A DNA stretch of 64,000 nucleotides. It comes from an uncultured Paludibaculum sp. (GTDB lineage Bacteria; Acidobacteriota; Terriglobia; Bryobacterales; Bryobacteraceae). Shown here piece after piece: positions 32,575-41,232 of this stretch (positions are counted from its first letter, which is position 1; the number at the start of each line of letters is the position of its first letter). The notes below the pieces were generated by a model. It was not told the DNA's origin. It made no database searches and saw nothing but the letters and a program-made list of their open reading frames with translations. Made by a program: the position numbers and the translations under genes. Location: the NCBI RefSeq assembly GCF_963665245.1, contig NZ_OY762267.1, forward strand, positions 4,126,001-4,190,000, given 5' to 3'.

Positions 32575-33471
32575 CTATTTCACCGCGGGTATCAGCCCCA
32601 GCCCTCGCAGCCACGTCTCCGCCAGCTTGGGCCAGTGTGTGACGGGCAGTTCCGTCGGCCGTAGACCGTAGCCGTGGCCGCCCTTGGCGAAAAGGTGCAT
32701 CTCCGCAGGGACCTTGGCGTTCTTGAGCGCCATGTAGTAAACGATGCTGTTCTCGACGCGCACACCATCGTCCTCGGCCTGCACCAGGAACGTGGGCGGC
32801 GTGTTGGCGGAGACGGGCAACTCCGCGGCCAGCTTGTCGCCCTGGTCCTTCATGGCGAGATAGCCGGGGTAGATCACAAAGGAGAAGTCGGGCCGGCTGC
32901 TGACCTGGTCGGCTGCGTCGACCGCGTCGTAGGTGCGCTGCTGATATTGATTACTGGCCAGGGCCGCAAGATGGCCGCCGGCCGAGAATCCGAGGACGCC
33001 GATCTTCTTGGGGTCGATCTGGAGCTCGGCGGCTCGAGACCGTACAATGCCGATGGCGCGTTGCGCATCCTGCAGTGGCGCTGCCCAGCGCGGGCCCCCC
33101 TGACGGGCGGGCACACGGTACTTCAGCAACACTCCTGTTACGCCGATGGAGTTCAGCCATTCGCACACCTCGGTGCCCTCCAGATCCATAGCCAGGATAT
33201 TGTACCCGCCGCCGGGGAAGACCACCACAGCCGTACCCGTGTTGTTGTTCTTCGGTGCCGGGTAGACCGAGATGGTGGGCTCGCTCACGTTGCCGAGCCG
33301 GATGACACGGCGGCCGGCGACGAGTGCGCCATCGGCTTTCGTGGTGTCCGCCTCAGGTCCAATGCCGCCCTTTTCGCCGGGGGCGCCCTTGGGCCAGATC
33401 CGTTGGGCGGCGGGCTCGGCTGCCCAGGCCACGGTACCGGCGATGATCAGAAGAATGGTAAGCATGCGCAT
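32575..33471 (-). CDS. Secreted alpha/beta hydrolase (acetyl/xylan esterase-like)
   Basis: A 298-residue protein with a signal peptide (ML TILLIIAGTVAWAAE). The oxyanion strand HGGG-type motif appears as VVVFPGGGYNILA, the nucleophile elbow is IGVLGFSAGGHLAALA, the acid is in LVQAEDDGVRVENS and the His in FAKGGHGYGLRP. This order matches bacterial esterase/lipases of the BD-FAE/acetylesterase group that deacetylate or deferuloylate plant xylans. It adds to the carbohydrate-ester hydrolases of this window. Confidence 0.85.
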   Translation of the reverse strand: MRMLTILLIIAGTVAWAAEPAAQRIWPKGAPGEKGGIGPEADTTKADGALVAGRRVIRLGNVSEPTISVYPAPKNNNTGTAVVVFPGGGYNILAMDLEGTEVCEWLNSIGVTGVLLKYRVPARQGGPRWAAPLQDAQRAIGIVRSRAAELQIDPKKIGVLGFSAGGHLAALASNQYQQRTYDAVDAADQVSSRPDFSFVIYPGYLAMKDQGDKLAAELPVSANTPPTFLVQAEDDGVRVENSIVYYMALKNAKVPAEMHLFAKGGHGYGLRPTELPVTHWPKLAETWLRGLGLIPAVK

Positions 33472-33588
33472 CGTGATGGATATCCTTGCTGCGCCACTAT
33501 CGTATCGCTTGACCTAAAGTCGTGGGACGGCGGCGCCGATAGTCTTCGATAACCGGGAATGGTCCCAGCGGGTGTACCCGCGCGACGT

Positions 33589-36216
33589 ATGTCGAAGCTG
33601 AGCCTGGAAGAGATTCTGGCGCGCCTCAACTGTGAGGAAGGCGCCGCACTTCCGGATCGCACCGCGTTCTTGGACGCCGCGTGTGGATCCGACGTGGACT
33701 TGCGTCAACTCGCCGGCGCACTCTATGACCGCCGGTTTGGGTTGTCCGACACGCAGGGCAACGAGTCGTCAGACGTGCCTCGCACCGGCGGCCGCGTGGG
33801 TCCGTATCGCATTGAACGCGTACTGGGCCGCGGGGGCATGGGGGTCGTCTATGTCGCGGTCCGCGATGATGACCAGTATCACAAACGCGTCGCCATCAAG
33901 GTTTTGAACATCAGCCAGGACAACGAGGAACTGCTGCACCGCTTCCAGAACGAGCGCCAGATTCTCGCCAACCTGGACCACCCCAATATCTGCCGCCTGT
34001 TGGACGGCGGTGTGACAGGCGCGGGACTGCCCTATTTCGTCATGGAGTACATTCGCGATGCGCGGCCCATCGACGAGTATGCGAATGCGCACGACCTGCC
34101 TTTGCGAGAGCGGCTCGTGCTGTTTCGCCAGGCTTGTGCCGCTGTACAGCACGCCCACCGATTCCTCATCGTCCACCGTGATCTGAAGCCCAGCAACATC
34201 CTCGTCTCAGAGGAGGGAGAGGTGAAGCTGATGGACTTCGGCATCGCCAAGAACCTGCTGGCGTGTCTGGATGGCAGCTTCCACTCACAGACCATGGGCC
34301 TGCAACCCATGACGCCGGCCTACGCGAGCCCTGAGCAGGTGAGCGGCGAACCCATCACCACCAGCAGCGATGTCTACTCGCTGGGCGTTGTCCTTTACGA
34401 ACTGCTGACGGGTCAGCATCCGTTCCGGCGGGCCGAACAACCGCTGCCCGAGTTGCTGAACGCCATCTGTCTGACCGATCCGCCGCGGCCCAGCTCAGTG
34501 GTCGTGAAATATCCACCCGAACACGCGGAAGAAAGCCCGAGACGATTGAGCAAGCTGCTGCGCGGCGACCTGGATTGGATCATCCTGATGGCGCTGCGAA
34601 AGGACCCCAACCGGCGCTACGTGGCGGTCGAGCAGTTGAGCGAGGACCTGCGCCGTGTGCTGTCGCGCCGGCCCGTACGCGCCCGCAACGACACGCTACG
34701 CTATCGCAGTTGGAAGTTCATGGGCCGGCATCGTTTCGGTGTGAGCGCCGTCTTCCTGCTGATCGTCACACTGATCTGGGGCGTTTTGTCCACGCAGAAC
34801 CAGCGGGCACGAGCCGAGGCGCGGTTTCGAGACACGCGCGAGCTGGCCCATAGCATCCTCTTTGAGATCAGCGATGCCATTCGCGATCTGCCGGGCGCCA
34901 CGCCAGCTCGCATGCTGCTGGTGCGGCGCGCGCTGACTTATCTGGACAAACTCGCCAGCGAAGCCGGCAACGACCTGACGCTGCAGGTGGAGTTGGCTGA
35001 GGCCTACCACAAGATCGGCGAAGTGCAGTTCAAGGTGGGCTACCCCAACATCGGCGATATCGCCGGGGCGCTGGCTAGCGCTCGCAAGGAGCTCGACATC
35101 CGCTACAAGCTCGCATCCGCCTTGCCAAACTCAACCTCCCAGCTCAATCTCGCCTCCGCCCACCAGCGGGTGAGCGAGATGTTCGATGGCACGGGCGACG
35201 CGTTCAACGCCGAACACCATCTGGGCAAGGCACTGGAGATCAGGGAAGCGCTCACTGCCAAAGACCCGGAAAACCCCGCGATCCAGGCCGACCTGGCCTC
35301 CACCTACCGCGTCATGGGCGACAACATGAAGACAGAGGGGAAGCCCCAGGCTGCGATTGACTGGAATCGGAAGGCGATGGCGATCCGCGAGTCGCTGCTG
35401 GAACGCAGCCCCGGAGATCCCGTTCTGCGGCGCCAGCTCTCGATGGACCTGGTGCGCATCGCCGACTCGCTGGGCAGCCCGAACGAGACGAACCTGGGGC
35501 GCTACGCCGAGGCCCGATCGGCGTACGAAAAAGCCCTGGTGATCCGGCTGGAACTGCTGGCCGCCAATCCGAACAGCCCGACGGCGCTACGTGAGGTGGG
35601 CAACATCTACCAGCGTATGGGCGTGATGTTGATTGAGACCGGCGAGTACAAAGAGTCGCTGGCGATGAGCCAGCGGAGCGCCCAGATTTCCGAGCAACTG
35701 GCCGCCGACGATCCGGCCAACTTCGAAGTGAGCCGCGATCTGGGCGTGAAGTGCGACCAGATGGGAGTCGTGCTGGAGAAGCTCGGTAACATTGACGGCG
35801 CGCAGGCAAGCCTGCGCCGGGGCCTGGCGCTGAAGTCGGCATTGCTGGCGCGGAGCCCCAGCAGCCAGCGCAGCCAGGAAGACGTTGCCATCACCAACTC
35901 GCTGCTGGGCCACCTGCTGGCGCGCGCACATCGGCCATTGGAGGCGCTCACGCACTTGAAACAGTCCGCGGACGCGTTCGAACAGATAGTGCGTGCCAAC
36001 ACCGAGGCTGGCCGCTATCGGCTGCAACTCTTGAAGTCGCTGGCTGCGATGGCCGACATCCACGCCGAGAATCACAATTGGCCGGAAGCGCGCGCTGCCT
36101 ACCAGCGCGCGCTGGGCCTGGCCCGTCAACTGCAGCAGGACGGAAAGCTGGGCGCCGCCGACCAGGACGAACCCGCGCGGCTGGTGCATCGCCTGGGGAC
36201 TCTTCCGCCAGGGTGA
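33589..36216 (+). CDS. Ser/Thr protein kinase with transmembrane helix and C-terminal TPRs
   Basis: About 875 residues from ATG 33589; ATG 33559 is 10 codons upstream. A short helical N-terminus (LSLEEILARLN, RTAFLDAACGSDVDLRQLAG) typical of Acidobacteriota kinases precedes a Hanks-type kinase domain: glycine loop VLGRGGMGVVYVAV, Lys in KRVAIKVLN, catalytic loop IVHRDLKPSNILVSE, DFG in KLMDFGIAKNL and substrate region YASPEQVSG. A membrane helix lies near residues 385-402 (FGVSAVFLLIVTLIWGVL). The remaining 470 or so residues are TPR-like helices, outside the membrane if topology follows PknB. The gene ends flush with the convergent lipase-like gene. Confidence 0.9.
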   Translation: MSKLSLEEILARLNCEEGAALPDRTAFLDAACGSDVDLRQLAGALYDRRFGLSDTQGNESSDVPRTGGRVGPYRIERVLGRGGMGVVYVAVRDDDQYHKRVAIKVLNISQDNEELLHRFQNERQILANLDHPNICRLLDGGVTGAGLPYFVMEYIRDARPIDEYANAHDLPLRERLVLFRQACAAVQHAHRFLIVHRDLKPSNILVSEEGEVKLMDFGIAKNLLACLDGSFHSQTMGLQPMTPAYASPEQVSGEPITTSSDVYSLGVVLYELLTGQHPFRRAEQPLPELLNAICLTDPPRPSSVVVKYPPEHAEESPRRLSKLLRGDLDWIILMALRKDPNRRYVAVEQLSEDLRRVLSRRPVRARNDTLRYRSWKFMGRHRFGVSAVFLLIVTLIWGVLSTQNQRARAEARFRDTRELAHSILFEISDAIRDLPGATPARMLLVRRALTYLDKLASEAGNDLTLQVELAEAYHKIGEVQFKVGYPNIGDIAGALASARKELDIRYKLASALPNSTSQLNLASAHQRVSEMFDGTGDAFNAEHHLGKALEIREALTAKDPENPAIQADLASTYRVMGDNMKTEGKPQAAIDWNRKAMAIRESLLERSPGDPVLRRQLSMDLVRIADSLGSPNETNLGRYAEARSAYEKALVIRLELLAANPNSPTALREVGNIYQRMGVMLIETGEYKESLAMSQRSAQISEQLAADDPANFEVSRDLGVKCDQMGVVLEKLGNIDGAQASLRRGLALKSALLARSPSSQRSQEDVAITNSLLGHLLARAHRPLEALTHLKQSADAFEQIVRANTEAGRYRLQLLKSLAAMADIHAENHNWPEARAAYQRALGLARQLQQDGKLGAADQDEPARLVHRLGTLPPG

Positions 36217-37641
36217 CTATGGTACGGTCTGGCCAATGGGCACGCCGCTGATCTCATCGCCTTTGTCGCCTGTCGGCAGGTTTTCCGTGAAGCGGAAGAC
36301 GCGCGCATCCACGTTGCGGCTCAGGGTGATTTCGATCATCACCGTGGCGTTGGGCCGCAACATGCTGGTGACGCCACCCACATCGGACTGGAACTCCGCC
36401 ACTTCGTAGTAGATCAGTCCACCTTTCACGGGACGCGCCAGAATCTTGAAGCCCAGGCGGCCCTCGCCGGCTTTCCCCCTCAGCTTCAGCATGGCGTCGT
36501 AGTTCAGGTAGTAAGTGAGCCTGCCCGGATTGCGCTGGTTCCTCTGGCGGTCGACGAAGAAGCCGTCCGGCAGATTGTCAGGCGAGTAGTCGGGGCCGGC
36601 CGTCAGCAGCAGGTCGAAATCGGAGAGAAACTCACCACGGTCGTTCTTCAGGCGAAAGACGAGCATGACATACCGGTCAGTCTGATACTTGGTGGTGCGC
36701 AGCAGGTGCCGCACCTCCTCGGTCTTCTCGTCCTTCTGTGTTTGGGCTGTGAGGGCGTCGAGATCCTTGCAGAGCGCGTCGTAGGCCACCGCATCCGAAA
36801 CAGCGAGGCAGCGCGACACCCATTCCAGCGTGGGATGATCACCCGTGCCGCGAACACTGTTGATAATGCCCATCGAGCGGCCGGAGTGCGAGCGCCCGGG
36901 CAGCACGCCCATGCCGGTCTCCGCGGTTTTCTTCTGGCCCGTGAACTGCAGTTTGCGGCCCTTCTGTTCGAAGGTCAGCAGTTCCGTGTTGAGATTGGCC
37001 GCGGCCACGCGCACCACTCCGTCCGAGCCCTGCTCGCCGGTATAACTATTCAGGTGATCGTACAGGCTGCGGTCAATGCGCTGGCCGGCTAGCGTGAAAA
37101 CCCAGCAGCCGGCGGCGCGGCAATCGTAGTTCAGCCATTTCGTGTTGAGATCCCAACTGAGCTCGCTGCCCAGTTCCAGCCAGTCGAGCACGCGTTGACC
37201 TGGCTCCACGCCCTCGAAGAAGCTCTTGATGCGGCTCAGCCGGCTCTTGCCCAACTGAGCCAGCGCCGATCCGTGATTCGCCGGCGCCAGCATCACCAGA
37301 TGCGACATGGGACAGTCGACCATCTTTGCGGCGCCATAGTAAAGGTCCATCCACAGCCGCGCCACCGGACCTCCGGTGGAATGGGTGATGCACGCGAACT
37401 TCGTCCACTGCTTCTTGGCCGGATCGTACAGCTTCTCCCTCAGAGCACAGTCGAACGCGCGGGCGATGTCGTCCACCGTCACCTGGTCGTCGAAGCTGAC
37501 GTACTGGCCCAAGTAGATGTTCTCCACCTGAACCTGCTGTCCGGCGGCCTTGAAGCTCTTTTTCAGACGCAGGGGTAACTGCCCGTACGTGTTGGTATTG
37601 CGCACGCTCCATCCATGGACAAAGACGATGACCATACTCAC
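36217..37641 (-). CDS. Cytoplasmic alpha/beta hydrolase (lipase-like) with C-terminal beta-domain
   Basis: A 474-residue protein without signal peptide. It starts with a strand and oxyanion His-Gly (MVIVFVHGWSVRNTNTY) and has the nucleophile elbow CITHSTGGPVARLW, i.e. T-H-Ser88-T-G-G in place of G-x-S-x-G, as in PGAP1/LCAT-type lipases. PANHGSALAQLGKSRL after the elbow is also lipase-like. The last 170 or so residues read as beta strands (YVMLVFRLKNDRGEFL). No family name is certain. It starts inside the stop of the FG-GAP gene (ATGA) and its stop abuts that of the kinase. Confidence 0.7.
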   Translation of the reverse strand: MSMVIVFVHGWSVRNTNTYGQLPLRLKKSFKAAGQQVQVENIYLGQYVSFDDQVTVDDIARAFDCALREKLYDPAKKQWTKFACITHSTGGPVARLWMDLYYGAAKMVDCPMSHLVMLAPANHGSALAQLGKSRLSRIKSFFEGVEPGQRVLDWLELGSELSWDLNTKWLNYDCRAAGCWVFTLAGQRIDRSLYDHLNSYTGEQGSDGVVRVAAANLNTELLTFEQKGRKLQFTGQKKTAETGMGVLPGRSHSGRSMGIINSVRGTGDHPTLEWVSRCLAVSDAVAYDALCKDLDALTAQTQKDEKTEEVRHLLRTTKYQTDRYVMLVFRLKNDRGEFLSDFDLLLTAGPDYSPDNLPDGFFVDRQRNQRNPGRLTYYLNYDAMLKLRGKAGEGRLGFKILARPVKGGLIYYEVAEFQSDVGGVTSMLRPNATVMIEITLSRNVDARVFRFTENLPTGDKGDEISGVPIGQTVP

Positions 37642-38780
37642 CTCCGAAGGTTCTCGTAAAGCTTGATGTTCGCGGTCGAAGCCCCAATGCAGACGATATC
37701 CGGTTTCCCGTCTCCTGTGAAGTCCTCAATCTTACAGTCCGCGCCGGCCAGGCCGCCATCATCCAGGATGGTCCGCTTCCAGTGCTCGCGGGCCTTGTCC
37801 TCGGCCTGATAGATGGAGACACGGAAGCCCTTGCCGCGAAAGCCGGAGACGATCTCGTCGCGCCCGTCGCCATCCAGATCGCCCACGGCCAGCGCGTGCG
37901 CATTGATCATGCTATCTTCGATCACCACACGCTTCCATGTCTTGCCATCCGGCAGATAGACCACCACCTGATTGCCATGCCATGGCTCGATGGCGGTGAT
38001 GAAGCGCAGTTTTCCAAGTTTGCCGATGCGCACTTCGCTGCTGCCACATTCGGGACACTTGCGCGTATCGCCCTTGCTGATCTCGGTCCACTTCCACCCA
38101 CCGCCCTTCTTTGGCTCGTGCAGTCGCAGGCCATCGAAGCTGGCCGTGATGAGGCGTTGGCCGTGGGTCGTCCAATCAATGGGCGCAATGGCGTGTACGA
38201 TTCCATGTAGTTCTTCGGTGACCGTCTCGCGCTTCCACACTCCGGGCCTGTAGAGGTAGACCGGCGTCTGTCCTTCATACAACGGCGGGCGCGCCGTCAG
38301 GCCGACCAGCGGAGAAAGGAGCAGCACCTTTTTTCCGTCGCCGTTCCAATCGATCCATCGGATGCGGTGCGCGGTGGGGATGCGGTCCAGTTCCTTCATG
38401 GTCCAGGGCTGGCGCACGTCCTTCCCGCTCTTCAACAGATAGACATCGCCGATGCTCTTTTCCGGACTGGTTTCAAAATGCAGGGCCACGACGCACTCTG
38501 GTGCGCCATCCCCGTCGTAGTCGTAGCAGTCCATATTGATGGGCCGTGGAGCGTTGACGGCCATCACGTGGCGTTCCCACGTGGGGTTCTCAAACCAAGC
38601 CAGCTCCGTAGCCCTTTCATCGACAGCGATGAGGTCTTTGCGGCCATCTCCATTCAGGTCCACGGAGACCAACTGGTAGCCCATCTTCAGGCCGCTGGTG
38701 ACCACATGCGCCTTGAAGGCGGGCAACTCACCACCGCACAGCGGCAGCACCAGAAGTAACAGATACAGGTGTCGAGTCAT
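37638..38780 (-). CDS. Secreted FG-GAP/VCBS repeat protein
   Basis: A 380-residue protein from the ATG at 38780, opening the signal peptide TRHLYLLLLVLPLCGGE. Calcium-type FG-GAP motifs recur: VDLNGDGRKDLIAV, YDYDGDGAPECVV, IDWNGDGKKVLLL, GDLDGDGRDEIVSG and EDFTGDGKPDIVCI. One loop carries CPECGSSEV, a possible single zinc knuckle half. A seven-bladed propeller is likely. Its role is unknown. It is translationally coupled to the downstream lipase-like gene, an odd pairing of exported and apparently cytosolic products. Confidence 0.8.
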   Translation of the reverse strand: MTRHLYLLLLVLPLCGGELPAFKAHVVTSGLKMGYQLVSVDLNGDGRKDLIAVDERATELAWFENPTWERHVMAVNAPRPINMDCYDYDGDGAPECVVALHFETSPEKSIGDVYLLKSGKDVRQPWTMKELDRIPTAHRIRWIDWNGDGKKVLLLSPLVGLTARPPLYEGQTPVYLYRPGVWKRETVTEELHGIVHAIAPIDWTTHGQRLITASFDGLRLHEPKKGGGWKWTEISKGDTRKCPECGSSEVRIGKLGKLRFITAIEPWHGNQVVVYLPDGKTWKRVVIEDSMINAHALAVGDLDGDGRDEIVSGFRGKGFRVSIYQAEDKAREHWKRTILDDGGLAGADCKIEDFTGDGKPDIVCIGASTANIKLYENLRR

Positions 38781-38791
38781 GTCAGTGAAAC

Positions 38792-38805
38792 CCCGCGTCC
38801 GCGGG
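38792..38805. promoter_or_regulatory. Palindromic element in divergent promoter region
   Basis: CCCGCG-TC-CGCGGG is a 6-bp stem with a 2-nt centre, lying in the 67-bp space between the divergent FG-GAP and outer-membrane protein genes. It could be an operator for either gene. Confidence 0.4.
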
Positions 38806-38814
38806 ACACATCCT

Positions 38815-38842
38815 TTGCACAAAGAGTTCTCTGTGATAATAG
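38815..38842 (+). promoter_or_regulatory. Candidate sigma-70-type promoter for the outer-membrane protein gene
   Basis: TTGCAC (38815-38820), a 16-bp spacer, then TAATAG (38837-38842), with ATG at 38848. The distance from -10 to start codon is 5 nt, which suggests a leaderless mRNA. Confidence 0.4.
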
Positions 38843-38847
38843 ATACT

Positions 38848-40323
38848 ATGCGTTTCGTGCGCACCATGCTGTGGTGCTCATTAGCCGCCGTTTGTACTGG
38901 GGCGCTGGAGGCTCAATCCGTGATTGAGCCGGTAATCGAGACTGAACCTATCGCGGACACTGGGCCGCAGCTGCCAGCAGTTCAGCAGCCTGCTTTCATC
39001 CGATCGATGCAGTCTCTGGAGATCCCGCGCGAACCCTGGATCCAGCCCGGCCGCCGCGAAGGCGTGAACTGGGACGGCGTCTTCAAGCAATCCGCCCTGT
39101 TTCTCGGCCTGGAGCATGGCTTCCGGCTGATGACGGAGCGTGGGACGCGCGAGGGCATGAAGGGCCCGTTCTTTTCAGGCTGGCTGGCCGCCTCGGGCAA
39201 CCTTCACGGCTGGGCGGACGGCGACCCCTTCTATGTGAACTACATTGGCCATCCCATGCAGGGCGCTGTCGCCGGCTACATCTGGGTCCAGAACGACGGA
39301 AAGTATGGGGATGCCGAGTTCGGCGCCAACCGGCACTACTGGAAGAGCCGTCTGCGGGCGTCGGCCTTCTCGGCAGCCTATAGTTTTCAGTTCGAAGCAG
39401 GCCCGCTGAGCGAGGCCTCCATCGGCAAAGTGCAAAGCCGTTGGCCCCAGCAGGGTCTGGTCGACCACGTCATTACGCCAGTTGTCGGAGCCGGGTGGAT
39501 GATCGCCGAGGACGCCCTGGACCGCTATGTCATCAAGCGGATGGAGACCTCCTGGGACAACCCCTATGCCCTCGTCTTCGTCCGCGGTGTGTTGAATCCT
39601 TCACGTTCACTGGCCAACATGCTGCGCTTCAAGGTTCCGTGGGCTCGGGATGACCGGCCCGGGCTGTGGTCTCCCTTCCGCACGGCCTACCTGCGCGAAC
39701 AGCGCGGCGCGGTCATCCAAGGTTATCCGGACCTGCCGCCGGAAATAGAGGGCGAAGCGGGAGTGTCATCCTTCGAACTCAGCCTTAATGCGCAGCCCCA
39801 GTTCTTTCTCGGCAGCGGCGGCACCGGCCCCTGCGTCGGTGGAGGTGGCGAGGCGGCCTTCCGCATCACCCCCAACTGGCAACTCGTCACTCAGGTGAAC
39901 GGCTGCAAACTGACGGGCCTCAAGGAGAACCTCAGCGGCGACACACTCAGCTTCTATGCCGGGCCGCGCTGGAATCCGCGCCCCACCGCTCGTTGGAGCC
40001 CTTACTTCCATGTCCTGCTGGGCGGGATGAAAGTGTCCCAGGAAGAGATGTTCCCGGCGCTGAAGGCCGCTGTCGAGAAGGCAGCGAAGGAGAGCGACGA
40101 GCCCGAAGTCGCCCTGCATGATCTCTACACCACGCAGTACGAGGCCAACGGCTTTTCCATGGCGGCCGGAGGAGGAGTGGATCTGCGTGTGAATCCGGCC
40201 ATCGCCCTGCGGCTGGCGAACCTCGAGTACAAGCGCTCGTGGCTGCCGCCCGCCAACGGCCGCGACTACAACAACGGTCTGGCGTTCACGGTCTCGATGG
40301 TTCTGCGCATGGGCACCTGGTAG
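38848..40323 (+). CDS. Secreted, probably outer-membrane protein of unknown function
   Basis: A 491-residue protein with a signal peptide (VRTMLWCSLAAVCTGALEAQ). The rest alternates amphipathic strands rich in Trp, Tyr and Gly (YFHVLLGGMKV, ANGFSMAAGGGVDLRVNP), ending with GLAFTVSMVLRMGTW, i.e. an aromatic C-terminal residue as in BAM-inserted barrels. The middle includes helical membrane-like HPMQGAVAGYIWVQ. Such proteins are common in Acidobacteriota and unnamed. It is divergent from the FG-GAP gene and convergent, 12 bp away, with the phosphatase-like gene. Confidence 0.7.
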   Translation: MRFVRTMLWCSLAAVCTGALEAQSVIEPVIETEPIADTGPQLPAVQQPAFIRSMQSLEIPREPWIQPGRREGVNWDGVFKQSALFLGLEHGFRLMTERGTREGMKGPFFSGWLAASGNLHGWADGDPFYVNYIGHPMQGAVAGYIWVQNDGKYGDAEFGANRHYWKSRLRASAFSAAYSFQFEAGPLSEASIGKVQSRWPQQGLVDHVITPVVGAGWMIAEDALDRYVIKRMETSWDNPYALVFVRGVLNPSRSLANMLRFKVPWARDDRPGLWSPFRTAYLREQRGAVIQGYPDLPPEIEGEAGVSSFELSLNAQPQFFLGSGGTGPCVGGGGEAAFRITPNWQLVTQVNGCKLTGLKENLSGDTLSFYAGPRWNPRPTARWSPYFHVLLGGMKVSQEEMFPALKAAVEKAAKESDEPEVALHDLYTTQYEANGFSMAAGGGVDLRVNPAIALRLANLEYKRSWLPPANGRDYNNGLAFTVSMVLRMGTW

Positions 40324-40335
40324 GCCAGGCCCAGC

Positions 40336-41199
40336 TCAGCGCAGGACCTCGGCCACAGGCTTACCCGTCCAGCAGGGATGGGACGCCACTCCAAAGATCG
40401 ACGCAATGGTGGCCGCCGTGTCGATGGTGCGCACCAGAGCGTGGATCTCGTGGCCGGCCGGCACGCCGGGCCCGTTGAGGATCCACGGGATCTCCAGGTC
40501 GCGTTGCGTGGGGTGGCCGTGGCTCGTTCCGGTTCCACCGTGGTCGGCGGTGAGCAGTAGAAACGTGCTTTCGGCCGTACCTGATTCACTGATCGCGCCG
40601 CGTAGCTCGTCCAGTAGTTCACCAATCGCCGACACCGACTTGCGGTACTGGTCGGTCGACCAACCGTGGCTGTGGCCCGCGTGGTCAACAGCGTCCAGGT
40701 GAACGAACAGCAGGTCGGGCTTGGCTTGCTTCCAGTATTCAATGGCCGCGGCCATGGTCTGCCGGCTGCCTTCCACGTGCCGAAGCACCGGCACCACGCC
40801 AGGCTCAATGAGACGCCCGAAGTCCTGCCAATCGTGAAACACGGCCATCCGCAGCTCGGGACGCTGCTCGTGCAACAGGCCGAATACCGTGGGGAAGCGG
40901 CCGGCCGGCCCCTTGCATGCGGGCGCAATGTCGAACTTGTCCGGCTGCCAATCGTTCGACGTCACGCCGTGCAACTCGGGCACCGCGCCCATGATCATCG
41001 ACGCCCAGTTCGGGCTGCTCACCGTAGGCAGCACACCACGACCGTGTAGTGTCCAGGCACCAGTGTCCATCAGCTCCTGGATCTGCTGTGGCGTCTCTTC
41101 CCCCAGCATCGCCCCGCCCAACCCATCCACGCCAACCACCACGACATGCCGCTGGCCAAACGCGGCGGACGCCAACAGGATGAGCAAGAGCGAACGCAT
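40336..41199 (-). CDS. Secreted alkaline-phosphatase-superfamily hydrolase (nucleotide pyrophosphatase/phosphodiesterase type)
   Basis: About 287 residues from the ATG at 41199 (ATG 41211 is an alternative), signal peptide RSLLLILLASAAFGQ. Metal-site motifs of the superfamily are present: Asp in VVVVGVDGLGGAML, the nucleophile region LPTVSSPNWASMIMG, HLDAVDHAGHSHGWS and the paired LLTADHGGTGTSHG. The nucleophile motif is not followed by x-P-x-R, so it is not a sulfatase target of the radical SAM maturase. Relatives cleave phosphodiesters or phosphomonoesters outside the cytoplasm. Confidence 0.85.
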   Translation of the reverse strand: MRSLLLILLASAAFGQRHVVVVGVDGLGGAMLGEETPQQIQELMDTGAWTLHGRGVLPTVSSPNWASMIMGAVPELHGVTSNDWQPDKFDIAPACKGPAGRFPTVFGLLHEQRPELRMAVFHDWQDFGRLIEPGVVPVLRHVEGSRQTMAAAIEYWKQAKPDLLFVHLDAVDHAGHSHGWSTDQYRKSVSAIGELLDELRGAISESGTAESTFLLLTADHGGTGTSHGHPTQRDLEIPWILNGPGVPAGHEIHALVRTIDTAATIASIFGVASHPCWTGKPVAEVLR

Positions 41200-41232
41200 A
41201 CCGGAGATCATATCCGGTCGCGCGCAATGCCG

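Noticed and set aside
40336..41199. Sulfatase as partner for the radical SAM maturase
   Set aside because: The nucleophile segment is TVSSPNWAS, without the C/S-x-P-x-R signature, so it is a phosphatase/phosphodiesterase-type enzyme.
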